A stretch of DNA of 64,000 nt, from assembly GCA_965153455.1 (NCBI GenBank), contig OZ234503.1, positions 4,650,001 through 4,714,000 on the forward strand, read 5' to 3'. Numbering within the stretch: position 1 is the stretch's first letter; the number at the start of each line of letters is the position of its first letter. This stretch comes from Sphagnum compactum (taxonomy: Eukaryota > Bryophyta > Sphagnopsida > Sphagnales). Positions 50,521 to 61,972 of the stretch are shown here, piece after piece. The position numbers and the translations under genes are program-made. A model generated the notes under the pieces. That model made no database searches and was not told the origin of the DNA. It worked only from the letters and a program-made list of their open reading frames with translations.

Positions 50521-53500
50521 TCATTGCATATAGCCCCATTTGAAAAAAAAGGGATCCAAATCTGACCTCTTATTCAATTTCTCAACTGCATCTGATGCAA
50601 GCACAAGGGTATCACTAGCCCGTTCTTGTACAGTGTACAATTCATGCCCACCCCTGACCCGTACAATGACCCAAGCATTCTGTTTAGTTCGGAGACAGAC
50701 TTCAAGCTCTGGATCTTGCTCGGAGGCTTGTCTTTCTACCCTTCCCTTCTCAAAATCGATTTCTGCACGTACCTGATTAAGTGCAGAAAGTGACTCCTGC
50801 AGGCAAACCAAGCTACAGTAAGAAATCATGGTTGCCAGAAACAAGGTGCTCTACCAAGCCTGAGACCCCAGCTGTAAAGGTGTTTTCCTCCATCACCACA
50901 CTCCCAGCAAAATCAGATCAATATTGGCCAGTGTGAACCAACACCCACCAGTTTACCATGCAGGATGGATGGTATGTGGACAGGGAACACTCTTCTGTTG
51001 TATTCCTTCCCATAGCTAACCATGATTGTTAGCTAGGTACTAACCATCCACATGTATCTACCTACCTACTCACCTACCTACCTACTGAGGCAGGAAGGTG
51101 AGAAGGTAACCACTTGCATTCCCTACCTACTTACCTACTATGGTTACGCATTAACATAGGTAGTTTACCTAGGTGGTGTGCAGTGGAAGTAGGAGAAATT
51201 ACAGGATATGGTTACCAAGGAACTCAGTTGAGTCAAAATGGTTTTCCAATTGATGATGCACTAGAGGGTGCTGGGTCACCTAATCTGCCAATCTTTGCTT
51301 AAATTCATGCCCACGATCTTTTCACTCGCTGCTTGATACTGTTGGAAAGAATCCCCATGATGGCATCATACAAGAAATCTTACATTCAGTTATGCCTACC
51401 TTTGAGAGTGTTGAAACCTTGCTTGGAGGGGATGCTGTAGCAGTTTTGCTACTACGATCACAGCAAAGATAGCGATAACCTGGAACATGCGATGCATTGC
51501 TCCCCACCCATTCTTTTGACAGCCTCTCTTCCAGCTTCTCTATTTTTTGGGCAGCCTACAAAACAACACTCCAACTCTTCCATATCAGAGAGCCAGGTTC
51601 TGATCTCTCCTATACAACAGAATAGATGAACAAAACTCACCTTGTAAACACTATTGGCAGACCCATCCTAGTGCATTCCAACACTGAGCAGCTGAATAAC
51701 AAGAAGCAAGGGCCAAAAAGAAAAGCACATCACACAGCCTATACTCTTAATTGTAGAGATCATGGGATCAACAATGTAATCAGTCATGATTTCCATCACT
51801 CAGAAGGACAGTCACAAGCCCTAATCACCCAATCATTCACTTCCTGCTGATGCAACAAAACCAAATTTCTCCCCCCAAAAAAGAACAAGAGATGCTCAAA
51901 TATTTGGCTGGTTAGAGATACCTCATCAAGCAGCTGCTCTTTCAGAAGAGTGAATGTGTCCAAGCTGTTGCTGCCATTCAAGAGGGTGGGAATCAAAAGA
52001 AGTAGGGTCAGCGCTCGATACTGATACACACACAAATGGACCTGCTCTTCTGACTGCTGAAGCCAAATGGCGGGATGAACTCCATTGTTATCAGCTCCCC
52101 AAGCATCTGTTGCCAAGAAGCCATCTTTGTCTTTCCACCAAGCATCCTGTCGTAAGGGTCTTGGAAACTGAGACTTGACTCCTTCCTCTGGATGAGCAGT
52201 GTCTTGCCCCAATGGACTAGTTGATGGGAGTGTTGGTTCTTCTTGAGCAAGCGTAGGAGTTACATTGTTAAAAAGTGTTCGTAGCTTTGATTGACCTGGA
52301 ATGGTACAACTGATCATTACATGCATGATGTAAGCCAAGCTTTTGCTACTCTGTTTTGCCAATTTTCATGATCACCACTTCAAATTCCCAAAATACCCTA
52401 TGCATAACCTTCTCTATCATGCAAAGTCACAACATTCTGTGCTTCAGGTTAGACCAGGTACAAGCTGCCTGGACCTCTGGGAAGACCACTGCAAGACCAA
52501 GTTAGATTGAAGAATGTTGTATCACAATCAGTCTGTGACATTGAGATGCCAGATGAAGTTGTGGAGAATACCAGCTCTGGATGCAGGAGATTGCATTGTT
52601 GATTGGCCTTTGTGTGCAGAGTGCAAGGGAGAAGAAAGGGCAATTGCTGCTGGTGTCAAGCGCAAAGCAGCATATGAAAAGAGTGCTGCTGTGTCACCCT
52701 GTACCAAAAAAAGTGCTTGACTGCATCAGACAAGGTCAATGCAATGAAACTATGAATACATCACATTTGCAATAATCAGGGTTCTTTGTCATATTAGGAC
52801 AGGGAATAGTGTTTCAAATGACATCAGCATCACCTGACTAGGGTTTGAATTTCTAGGTTTGTCCTTTCTTCAAGGTGTCCACACCTCAAGTCATGTGAGG
52901 TCAAAATTCACAAATTCACAATCAAACTACCTGAATACAGCAAATTCAGTAGAGAAACTGCTTACCACTGGCAATGTGCTTGAGACCAAATAGCCGTGAA
53001 AAAGGATGAGAGTGTGGCGAACAATTCCCCCTCCAAAACATGATTCCAGTAGGCCTACCAATGACTTCATCACACATGTTCCCATAAGCATACCTCACCC
53101 ACATCAACTGGCTTAAGTTTCTGTTGTAAACCCCAACAACAACATTGGATGGCAATGGAAACTGGAAATAATAACTTTATAAGTACTGAGGATTTCTCCA
53201 TACTTATGATTTAAGTCAACCAGAAAATAATTAACTGTGACCCAATAATAAGGTTATGGATGTTTCAAATCTGATAACATCACAACAACCAATCAGCAAG
53301 GTTGAAAGTGAGAAAACAACAACCTGAAAGAAAAAGAGAACACAAGGACCAAAAACCAAACTGAGGAGTAGTTTGAACAACAGCAACAATCATACGCATG
53401 TTCAGGGACTGTCAACAGCAACAGGCATGGTATTGGCCATCTACCATAACATCCCTACTTCATCAGCTCCTGGCAATTGGTGGAGGTTAAAAGTCAAATA

Positions 53501-56191
53501 TTAACCAGTATACTGGATTTATGAAACAAGACTGGCAGAAACAGGAAAACTCAGCTAGCTCAACAAAACTTAAAAGAGAAGGACGATACCAAAAACACAA
53601 AGAAGAAAAAGGAACAAAAGACAGAGAGAGAAAAAGAATGCAAGAAATGGAAAAATGCCCAATTAACAAAGGAGGAATTAAAAGACAGAAACAGGAACAT
53701 TGAGAGTAAGATCTTTAGAGGAGAAAGTGGGCTCAAATGAGCTCCCCACTTAAGAAGCATTTGAAATGATCATTTTGAGATTGTTAAGGAAGAAAACCCA
53801 AAAATAAAACTTTCTTTTTTGAACAAATCTCTGGCATGATTTAACAGAAAATTTGAAGAGTTGCTTTTTTTCTTCAGCAGAACAATTAAAGAAACTGGAA
53901 CTAGTCTCATTCTAGAGGAGTATCTCAAGGTGCACTCAACACATTCAATTACTGGCAGTAACTTTGTAAACAGTTTTCCAGAAAACCCATTCTTCATAGA
54001 AAAAAGGTAAACAGGCAGGGCAGAATAGAGAGTCATAGCATAGAGAGTAACCCAACCCCTTTTTTTACAGATTTCCAAGTAAGCATGTACAATCTGACCA
54101 TGCTGAAAGAGGTGACATATACTCAAATGAATAGGACTCAAAAAATTGTTGCTCTCACTGTTGCATACCTGTGCATGAAGTACAGTGTCACGTTCCAGGC
54201 TAACTGGTTGCATAGTGCCCCTCTCTGTTAAGCCATCCCCTATAGAGGGAAGCTGCAGCTTTTTGCCAGTCAAAAAATCTGCACATATAAAAATGTCAAG
54301 AAAATTGTCACAGTATAAAAATATGTAATTATATATCAGTGTGATTGCAGAGAGAAACTCCACAGAAACATGTAACCAAATAAATGTTCTGGCAAACAAG
54401 GGGAAAGCAACTGCCAGAATGGGTTCAATTCTACCCTTGAGTGCCACCCACAAAGTATAGAATCATCAACTTCATTATGAACAGCAGTGACTTGCTGCCA
54501 TTACTCCCCACTGACTGTGGGTGTAGTCAAGAATATTATAATCTTCTTTAAAAATATGGCATATAATAGTATAAAAATCTGTGTCCTGAGTTTCTATCAC
54601 AGTGCCAGAGCCATTGGAAGACTCAGGCATAATGCTGGTTGCCACTTGAGCATCTAAGCACAGATATCAGCTCAGATATCTGAGTATCTAAGCACATCTG
54701 AACTTGTTTTTGGACACACTGCAATCCACATCCAAAGCAGTTTCTAATATCCAAAGAACACACACAGAATCCCTTCAGAATACAATGAATGAAATGATGG
54801 TGCCCAAGTGGTCATTTAGGTCAAACTTGCCTGCAAAGTAATCAGGCATGAATGCATGTAGGCAGCTGCGGGCAACATCACCAGCAGGATGCTTATGCAG
54901 GAGAGCTCGGATGGAGCCATAGAACATCACAAAAAGCTCATGTGCCTCCTTCAGCACCGCTTCCAATGCTGCAGCTCTAACCTCCTCTTCAACTTCCTTG
55001 GCCTTTTCAACTACCTGTTTGAAACACATTTAAAGCCTCAATGTTTACACCCATAGTTACGTGCAAAAACAACTGGACCCCCACATCAGTTTCAGATAAA
55101 AGTCACCCTCAGGAGGGCTTCTAAGTTCATCTATATCTGTAGTAGCAAACTGTTTTCCTCATGAATTTCTGACATATTCACCCAAGAGTTCCTCCAAGCA
55201 ATCAGGAAAAGGATACACACGAATCACAGGTTCAAGTGACAGTTCAGATTGGTTTTATTACCATCACCATCCAAATGTCTGGCTCACAGTTCAAAAAGAT
55301 GTGGCAATGCTGCTCTGCCTGCATCAACTGGCAGGGTGCCTCAGGAGAAAATATCCTGCCAATCGCCCAAACAAGCCACTGTGCATGAGTGGTAGTCACT
55401 GTCAATACAAAGTCCCAGAAGACATGCTGGTAGATGGATGAAACAACCTACAAAAAGAAGTAACTAAAATTACACTTGGGGCATTACAGAAACAGGGTAT
55501 ATGATATAGACTTTGATGATGATAGATGCTACCATGCACAGTGAGGAAGTACCTTGTGAAAGTGATGAGACCTTCGCTGAGTCCAATAACAGAGAGCTGT
55601 GATGGAAGGGGGCAATCAGTGGGAGAAAAGAAGAGAATTTTGTCCAGTTCATGGCCCTCCTGCTGCCCTCGCTGCATATCAAAAATACAAACCTACACCA
55701 CCACCCACTGCACTTCAATAATAATCCAGGAGAAAAAACCCCCAGCTGAGAAATTTTTTACTCAAAATGCCAGTTATCATCAAGAGTATTCCACCCAACC
55801 CTAGCATATGGCAGTACCGAATGCTCATCATATCCAGCCAGTTCTGGCCCTGAAAGAACATCAAGGAGGAAAAGGGTTTCTCGTGGCTGCAAGTTCAGCT
55901 TAACATAACTCGGTACAGTCTCTCATACAGGTACCAGGGCTTTGGATCCGCGGAGAGAGAGAGAGAGAGAGAGAGCAAGAGAGAACACTTCCCAGCCAGC
56001 ATGTTTTGCGACCCTTCTTGCCCTAGAGAAAATATGGAAGCTGTTAATTCTGGGGTGGGTGTGTGAAACCCTAATTTCAACTCAGAACTTCCGCTAACTA
56101 TTGCCATTCGGGGATGGATCTCGATGATAGATAGGAAGGAAGAGAGTTGGGAAAAGCATGATACCTGTGCAGCTTCCGCCCACGCACCCAT
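50521..56191 (-). CDS. CCZ1: Vacuolar fusion protein CCZ1, complete, 10 exons
   Basis: CCZ1 pairs with MON1 to form the exchange factor that activates Rab7 on late endosomes, driving fusion with the vacuole. Exons: 56191-56165, 55692-55553, 55355-55262, 55014-54831, 54278-54169, 53064-52966, 52698-52572, 52295-51922, 51555-51400, 50796-50521. They join in frame into 528 residues; Arabidopsis CCZ1 is about 515. Diagnostic text: VCIFDMQRGQQEGHELDKIL near the start, SVIGLSEGLITFT, FSPEAPCQL, EPDIWMVM, HELFVMFYGSIRALL, DFLTGKKLQLPS, HTLILFHGYLVSSTL, LFSYAALRLTP, DGFLATDAWG, PGYRYLCCD and ELYTVQERASDTL. The N-terminal third is the longin domain. The ATG at 56191 encodes only nine residues before intron 1 and is chosen because it starts MG and ends in Q as in relatives. 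Intron 4 (54279-54830) has a GC donor (GCAAGT), supported by phase. Exon 6 has a weak acceptor (ATGAAG) but the joined protein matches the family. Confidence 0.95.
51058..51140. repeat. CTAC tetranucleotide runs in CCZ1 intron 9
   Basis: CCTACCTACT-type runs at 51059-51084 and 51121-51140, imperfect, inside the intron between the last two CCZ1 exons. Confidence 0.85.
54445..54540. repeat. Intron repeat in CCZ1, related to 27945-28060
   Basis: Lies in CCZ1 intron 4, the intron with the GC donor. It shares CACAAAGTAT, GCAGTGACT, GCTGCCAT and GTGGGTGTAG blocks with the kinase-gene intron copy, in the same orientation relative to transcription. Confidence 0.7.
55953..55975. repeat. GA dinucleotide microsatellite in CCZ1 intron 1
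   Basis: About eleven perfect GA units on the plus strand, so CT in the transcript, within the first intron, not coding. Confidence 0.95.
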
Positions 56192-56889
56192 CAGACAGGC
56201 CCTGAAAAGCTCCAGAGCTGCTGCTACTTCCCGAGTGAGTGAGTGCGGGCGAGATCAACCCCCACCCCCACCCCCGCCACTTATTGCTTGCAGATCAATG
56301 TACCAAGGCGAGGAAGAACAAGAACAAGAAGAATCATTACGATTCTAAAGAAGAGCAACAACAAAAGAAGAAGTCGTGGCGACGGGGCAGTGCAAGAGCT
56401 GATCCTAGATGATCTTCCAACCAAGCCATGACCTAATTACCAAATGCTTGGAAGAAGAAGAAGAAGAAGAAGAAGAAGGAAGGAAGGAAGGTGGGGTTTT
56501 GCCCTGTGGAGGATCTGTCTGTCTTCCGCCACTTGCTAGTTAGCTAGCTAGATATTCCGAGCAGGGAAAAAAAACTACCCGTCACAGTCAAGAATTGGGA
56601 TCTATTGCTAAAGCTCTGATGTGATGAGATGATCACGTGGGTGGGTTGCGCAAATGCAAATTTCTGTGAGTGAGGGAGTGAGCGAGTGAGTATCGGAGGG
56701 AATCCTCCGTCGATGATGCTGAGGAAACTCACAACCAAGAAGAAGAAGAAGAAGAAGAAAGATGAAGAAGGCATAATAATAAATGAAACAGGAAAACTCG
56801 CCAAAAAACATGAGTTGAGTATTTAGCCTCCCTGACCAGGGTTTTTTCTTTTTTTCTTTTTTCATTTTTTGGGATATAGCTAGACTAGT
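56192..56889 (-). promoter_or_regulatory. Upstream region of CCZ1 with GAA microsatellites
   Basis: Holds the 5' UTR and probable promoter. It contains (GAA)n followed by (GGAA)n at 56451-56491 and a second (AAG)n at 56737-56760; in the sense strand of the gene these are CTT tracts, common near plant transcription starts. No TATA box was assigned. Confidence 0.5.
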
Positions 56890-56985
56890 GATCATTCACA
56901 AAAAATATTTAGCCAAAATGGCGATCATTCACAAAAAGATTTAGCCAAACTGGCGACCATTCACAAGAAGATTTAGCCAAATTTG
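56890..56985. repeat. 33-bp tandem repeat, three copies
   Basis: The copies start with GATCATTCACA at 56890 and 56923 and with GACCATTCACA at 56955, each followed by AAGATTTAGCCAAA or a close variant. Spacing is 33 then 32 bases. Confidence 0.9.
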
Positions 56986-57484
56986 GTTATAGATCAGGTA
57001 TGAAAATAAAAAATATTTTTACATCATTTTTATTTTTTTTGGCTACTTGCTGGAACCTGTTGTAGAAATCTAGTGATTTTTTTAATTTTTTAAATCTCTC
57101 AAAATCTGTTGAATTATAGGCTAGAGCCATTTTTTTCACAGAAATCCTTTGTATTTGTTGAAAGCATAATTTTTCAGGTTTTTTTTTTTTTTAAAGTGAA
57201 AATTTGGCCCCCCCACAAAAACACTGCAAATCCTTTCAAAAAACAAAGCAAAAGCATTAACTTATTTATCAATGGAGATTTTCATATGTAATTTTGTACC
57301 TTAACTCACCTCCAATTTATTTTTTAAATGGTGCCAATTTTGTGATGTAGTTGGAGTGCCAATCATCCATAATACAATTTAGCCAAATTAAGAAACAAGA
57401 GATTAATACAAAATTCTAGAAATGGTTTTTGTTAATTTCAAAACTTGGCAATTAGAAAACCCCAAAAAAAGCTTTTTTCACCAT
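56986..57484. other. AT-rich intergenic DNA
   Basis: Nothing recognised except further scattered ATTTAGCCAAA phrases (for example near 57378), probably relics of the neighbouring 33-bp repeat. Confidence 0.4.
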
Positions 57485-57700
57485 TTAAAAAAAATTTGCA
57501 AGCTTGCAAAGGAACCTTTTTTTAGGTGTTTTTAGGCCCAACCTTGGGCCTCAATTGGGCCCTTAAACCAAAGGAACACCTTCTTCAAAGTGGTTCTTTC
57601 CTTAACAAAATGAACTTTTAAAATTAAAACAAAGTACCTTCCATTTCATAAGAGTCCTAAAATTTGAAGTTCAAGATGTTCTAGCTTGGAAGGTGTGTCA
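57485..57700. repeat. Second copy of the hairpin-rich repeat of the pump intron
   Basis: Reverse-complement counterpart of 4028-4287. It includes an inner palindrome built on AGGCCCAACCTTGGGCCT (57533-57550) and the block AAGTTCAAGATGTTCT (57667-57682). It is shorter than the intron copy because it carries one instead of two copies of the AAATGGAAGGTACC phrase. Confidence 0.78.
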
Positions 57701-59246
57701 AATATACATGAACAAAATTTAAGAATGTCATTATGCTTTTGTTTATGTACCTTTAATTCCTTATTATGTTTTTTTTTTTTTTTGGTTGAAGTTGTCAATG
57801 CTTTTGAAGATGTTTGTTTCTCCATTTGACCTTGAATAAAGGCCACTAGGTTATTGAAGGATGTGAAAAGGATGAAAGTTTTTTTATGAATTAGTCAAGA
57901 TATTTCAATGATAGATTGCCTATATCGAGTTATATTTATATGACAAGCCTTTTGATCTTGTGTTTTTCGCTAATCAAAAGGTATGGGTGTCATGTTGGTT
58001 ATCTTTTATTTGGTAACATTTCATTTTGATATTTATTGCTTGTGTTGCATTAGTAGAATTTGAATAATAATATTAGCTAAAGATTTAGTATTGCAACCTT
58101 TTGGGTCTCAAGTATTGCAACATTGCACATAGCATCATGATTGCACAAATGAATTTCATTTTTATTTTTATAGTTCTTGTCACAATTACAATAGAAAAAG
58201 TGTTTTTAGTATGTGGATAAAAGAAGGATTTCATATTGAAATTAAAAGAATTGAAGATGGATTTCTTGGTTTGTGATTTCTAGTTTTTTTTCAAATGTTT
58301 TAGGTGTTCAAACAAGCATGGAGATTAGTTTGTTGATGACAATGATGAGTTATAACCCCTATGTGAAAATTTCATTTCATAATTACAACCAATTAGACAT
58401 GCATTAAACATAATTTAGTGTTACATTCTATCACATCTAAGAACTATAAATACAATCATGACTAGATAACCAAGTGAAAATTCCTATATTACTTAAGAAA
58501 TGAAAGAGACAAAATAGATACGAACAAAAATTGTCATCTACATTGTTATTACTTGCAAATTTACTATTGTATTGCAATTTTACTATAATGAGAATACCAA
58601 AAAAAAAAAACTCAAAATATTGGGTACATAGATTCACACCTTCAATATTTTTTGCATTTCAAACCAAACAAGTCCAAAACTTTAGAAGGGTTTTAGTCAT
58701 TGGAATCACAATTATTACAAAAGGTACAAAAGTTCAACAAGTTGAAAAATCTCTTGAAGGGTACTCAAAAGAAGTTTAAATACAATAAAAAGGTGGTAAG
58801 GATGACTAATGAAACAAATGTTGTTCATAAGGTTGAAAAAAAAATGTAAATAGAGAAAAGGATCCAACACTAGAATAATTTTTTAAAAATTGACAATAAC
58901 AATTATGAATCTCCAGCAAAATTAACATGATTAGACCAATAAACAAATGTTAAAAGAATCTTCACAAGCCTATGGGTGAATTAAAAAAGGAGTATGCAAA
59001 AGAATGTCAAGAGTATGACTCTAGGGTCCTTATCTTTAATATCAATTTGGAGTGAGTATGTAAGAACAAGATCGAAATATGATATTTAAATTGACAATTC
59101 TATGAGGTACATGAAGAGGTGGAATAGTTGCAACTAAATGCCAAAGTCATTCTATATTAATATTATCACTTGCAGCATACGAAGAAATTTAATTCAAATA
59201 TGTTTTCAAAGTTAGATTAATTAATTGGCAAATTAAGATTGGGCCT
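57701..59246. other. AT-rich intergenic DNA, no gene recognised
   Basis: Open frames such as 58531-58779 have no recognisable domain. No paired repeats were seen. Confidence 0.4.
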
Positions 59247-59510
59247 ATTCAAAGTTGGGGTTTCAAAAAAATGAAACAAGATTATAAAACTTGTATAGGG
59301 TTTTTTTTGCAAATAACAATTACTTGAAACAAATATTCAAAGTTGGGGTTTCAAAAAAATGAAACAAGATTATAAAACTTGTATAGGGTTTTTTTTGCAA
59401 ATAACAATTACTTGAAACAAATATTCAAAGTTGGGGTTTCAAAAAAATGAAACAAGATTATAAAACTTGTATAGGGTTTTTTTTGCAAATAACAATTACT
59501 TGAAACAAAT
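59247..59510. repeat. Perfect 3 x 88 bp tandem repeat
   Basis: Copies begin with ATTCAAAGTTGGGGTTTC at 59247, 59335 and 59423 and each ends with ACTTGAAACAAAT. No differences were seen by eye. Each unit has an A7 and a T8 tract. Noncoding. Confidence 0.96.
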
Positions 59511-60760
59511 TTAAATGAGAAAAATTAATAGTCCAATTTAAAATAATTCATGTGACAGCGGTGATTTTTCACATGCATACATAATTGTGTATCAATATTT
59601 TGATTTATAATTAAAACATAAAAAATACCCAAAAAATTCAAAATTAATTTCAATCGTCAACCACACATTTTTTTGACAAAATTATTTCCTACACATGACT
59701 TGCACCTAAAGCTAAACATTTTGCACCCGTTTGACATGATTTTTTTGTCAAATATTTTTTTAAATGAATCATTTGCCTTGCAGCTTGTTTTTTCAAAATT
59801 TTAAAACTTTGAAATTTTTGTATGATTTGGTTTTTTATCAAGTTCATCCAATGAACATGTATTTTCATAAAAGAAAACATGTTTTTATTATACAAAAAGT
59901 TTGAAATCAATTGTATGATTTTATGTATTCCTTTTTTTTCTTAAAATTGCAATTTAAACACTTGATATAGTTAGTTTAAAGGACTCAAAATGAGATTTAC
60001 ATAATGTTCAAATTATTTTTAAATAGTTTTATTGATTTAACAAAAACATCATTTTATCTATTGACATACAACAATCCATTACAACTATAATAATTTAAAA
60101 TAAACAAAAATCCAAATTTGTCATTGACAATCTTTTAAAAATAGGGCATTCCTTTATGGTACCCCAACTGTGAATGGACCCGACTAATAAACAACATCAA
60201 AGATGGAAAAAATTGAAGGAATATATATGACTATCATCAAGGATGCATTCATTTAGTATCGGGCAAATGAAACCAGCTATAAATTGCATCTCCAAACTTT
60301 CCAAATCACCTACCTTGAATTTGAATTTATCCCACATGCTATTGTACCAATGTCTAGCCCCTTTGGTTCCAACTTGGCAATAACCTTTATTTAGAGCATG
60401 TTGGTGATTAGAATGGTTATTGAAAGAATAAGACCTTCAAGCTTTTCTCCCTCAATAATACCAATTATTACATAGATGATACCAATTAGTGCCTTTTCAC
60501 AACCCTCATAATGGATAATGGTAATGAAACAACTATCATCGTGGACTTTGATGTATGATGAATTACAAAGACATAATTCACAATAGAAAAGGGGATAATG
60601 TTAAGGTGATAGTAAGAAAAGGTGACAAGGAAGACGTGTTAAAACGATTTAGGATTACCATAAAACAAGGCCAAGCACATCGGAATAAAGAATGATAAGG
60701 AATCACATGTGATTAGTACTTTTAAATAACTAACATGAATTTAGGACTTTGCATATTAAA
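59511..60760. other. AT-rich intergenic DNA, no gene recognised
   Basis: Only short AT-driven open frames. Nothing else could be supported. Confidence 0.4.
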
Positions 60761-60971
60761 GGTGCATTCACACTCAATGTTAGGGACTCTAGTCTTGAGT
60801 CCCCTATCACCATGCTAGTCATTTAGGGCTTACACCTACTTACCGTGAACATTTTATGTTAAGTTAACATTCATTTAACATTAAGCTATTGCCCATTTAA
60901 CATTGGGTGCCACCTAGGATGCCACCTAGATTTTCATTTAACATTGACTTAATGTCAAGTGTGAATGCACC
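60761..60971. mobile_element. MITE-like element with 14-bp terminal inverted repeats
   Basis: GGTGCATTCACACT at 60761-60774 is exactly complementary to AGTGTGAATGCACC at 60958-60971. The 211-bp body is rich in TTAACATT phrases and has no coding capacity. These are the marks of a miniature inverted-repeat element. No clear target-site duplication is visible in the flanks. The terminal core recurs in the hairpin at 18523-18570. Confidence 0.78.
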
Positions 60972-61379
60972 ATAACTACTGACTAACTTTAAGTAGAAGT
61001 TTGTTGCCATTTTTTGCAAGGCGGTCATTACCTTTGAAGAGGATACTTAGGAAATAGAAGGTGTGAGAGAAAAAGGAAGGACAAGAAGGAAGGGATTAGA
61101 GAAGTGGGAGGAGGTGTGTCGTTGTGTGCATGTGTTCAAAGCTTTAACTCTAGAATAAAGAAAGATATGGACGTTTTCATTACAAAATGCCAAGCTTTGA
61201 TATAGATTGTGTTGTGTGTAAAAGATTAAGAGGAAGAATATGAATTGGACAAAAAATTTGAGGACGACCTTGGATTGAGAAAAAACATGGATAAATGTTG
61301 GAAGAGGCAAAGTATTAAAAAGAATACAAAGCAAAATGATGGATAATTGGGCAACCCATTTGACAACCCTATAAGTAGG
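60972..61379. other. Intergenic DNA, no gene recognised
   Basis: A purine-rich stretch at 61060-61110 is the only notable feature. Confidence 0.4.
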
Positions 61380-61600
61380 TTTAAGATCCTCCCACTCTTA
61401 AGGAGTAGGCATAATATTCCTCCTACACCTAGTGATCTAGGTATTTTTAGGTTCATCATAACCTTCACCTCCATGGGTAAACCCCACAGGAGCGGGACAT
61501 TCCCAAAATGCGGGGCAAGACTTGACTAGTGCCTCATTCTAGGCCCCTTACTTTGGGAATCCCCCACCCTGGGGCTTTACACTAGGCAAAAGTTTAATTT
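61380..61600. repeat. Second, compact copy of the 23130-24000 dispersed repeat
   Basis: Holds CTCCCACTCTTAAGGAGTAG (61390-61409), CCCAAAATGC, TAGGCCCCTTACTTTGGGAAT and CCCTGGGGCTTTACACTAGG in the same order as the longer copy, without the 57-bp tandem insert. It lies about 370 bases beyond the stop codon of the RHM gene. Confidence 0.72.
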
Positions 61601-61972
61601 AATTCTATGCACAATGGCATAGGTGAATGCCATAACACTTTAAAAATCCCTCACTCCTTACACAACTGGTGATCAAAACCTTGTCTATGGACTCCTTCAC
61701 ATGACAAATTGCTGGATTTAATCACCCCCAGATTGAAATCAAACATACTGAAATGCTTGGATTATTAATTTGCAAACAAATGAATGGGAATAGTGGTAAT
61801 AGCACCAAGTATAAAGTCAAGTCAGGAGCAACTACACTCAAAAAATCAGATAGGACCCAGGCACTGCTAACTACTTGCTTTGCGGGCACCATAAAGAAAC
61901 CAGCTGAATATTGAGAATGTCTTTTCTATGCAACCTATTGAGATAATAGATAACAAACAAGGGACCCGTATT

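Noticed and set aside
50760-50775. Possible intron donor GTACGT inside the last CCZ1 exon
   Set aside because: Reading through it gives the conserved text (ALNQVRAEIDFEKGR), so it is coding.
53770-54453. Minus-strand open frame of 227 codons
   Set aside because: Only 54278-54169 is CCZ1 coding; the rest is read-through into introns on both sides.
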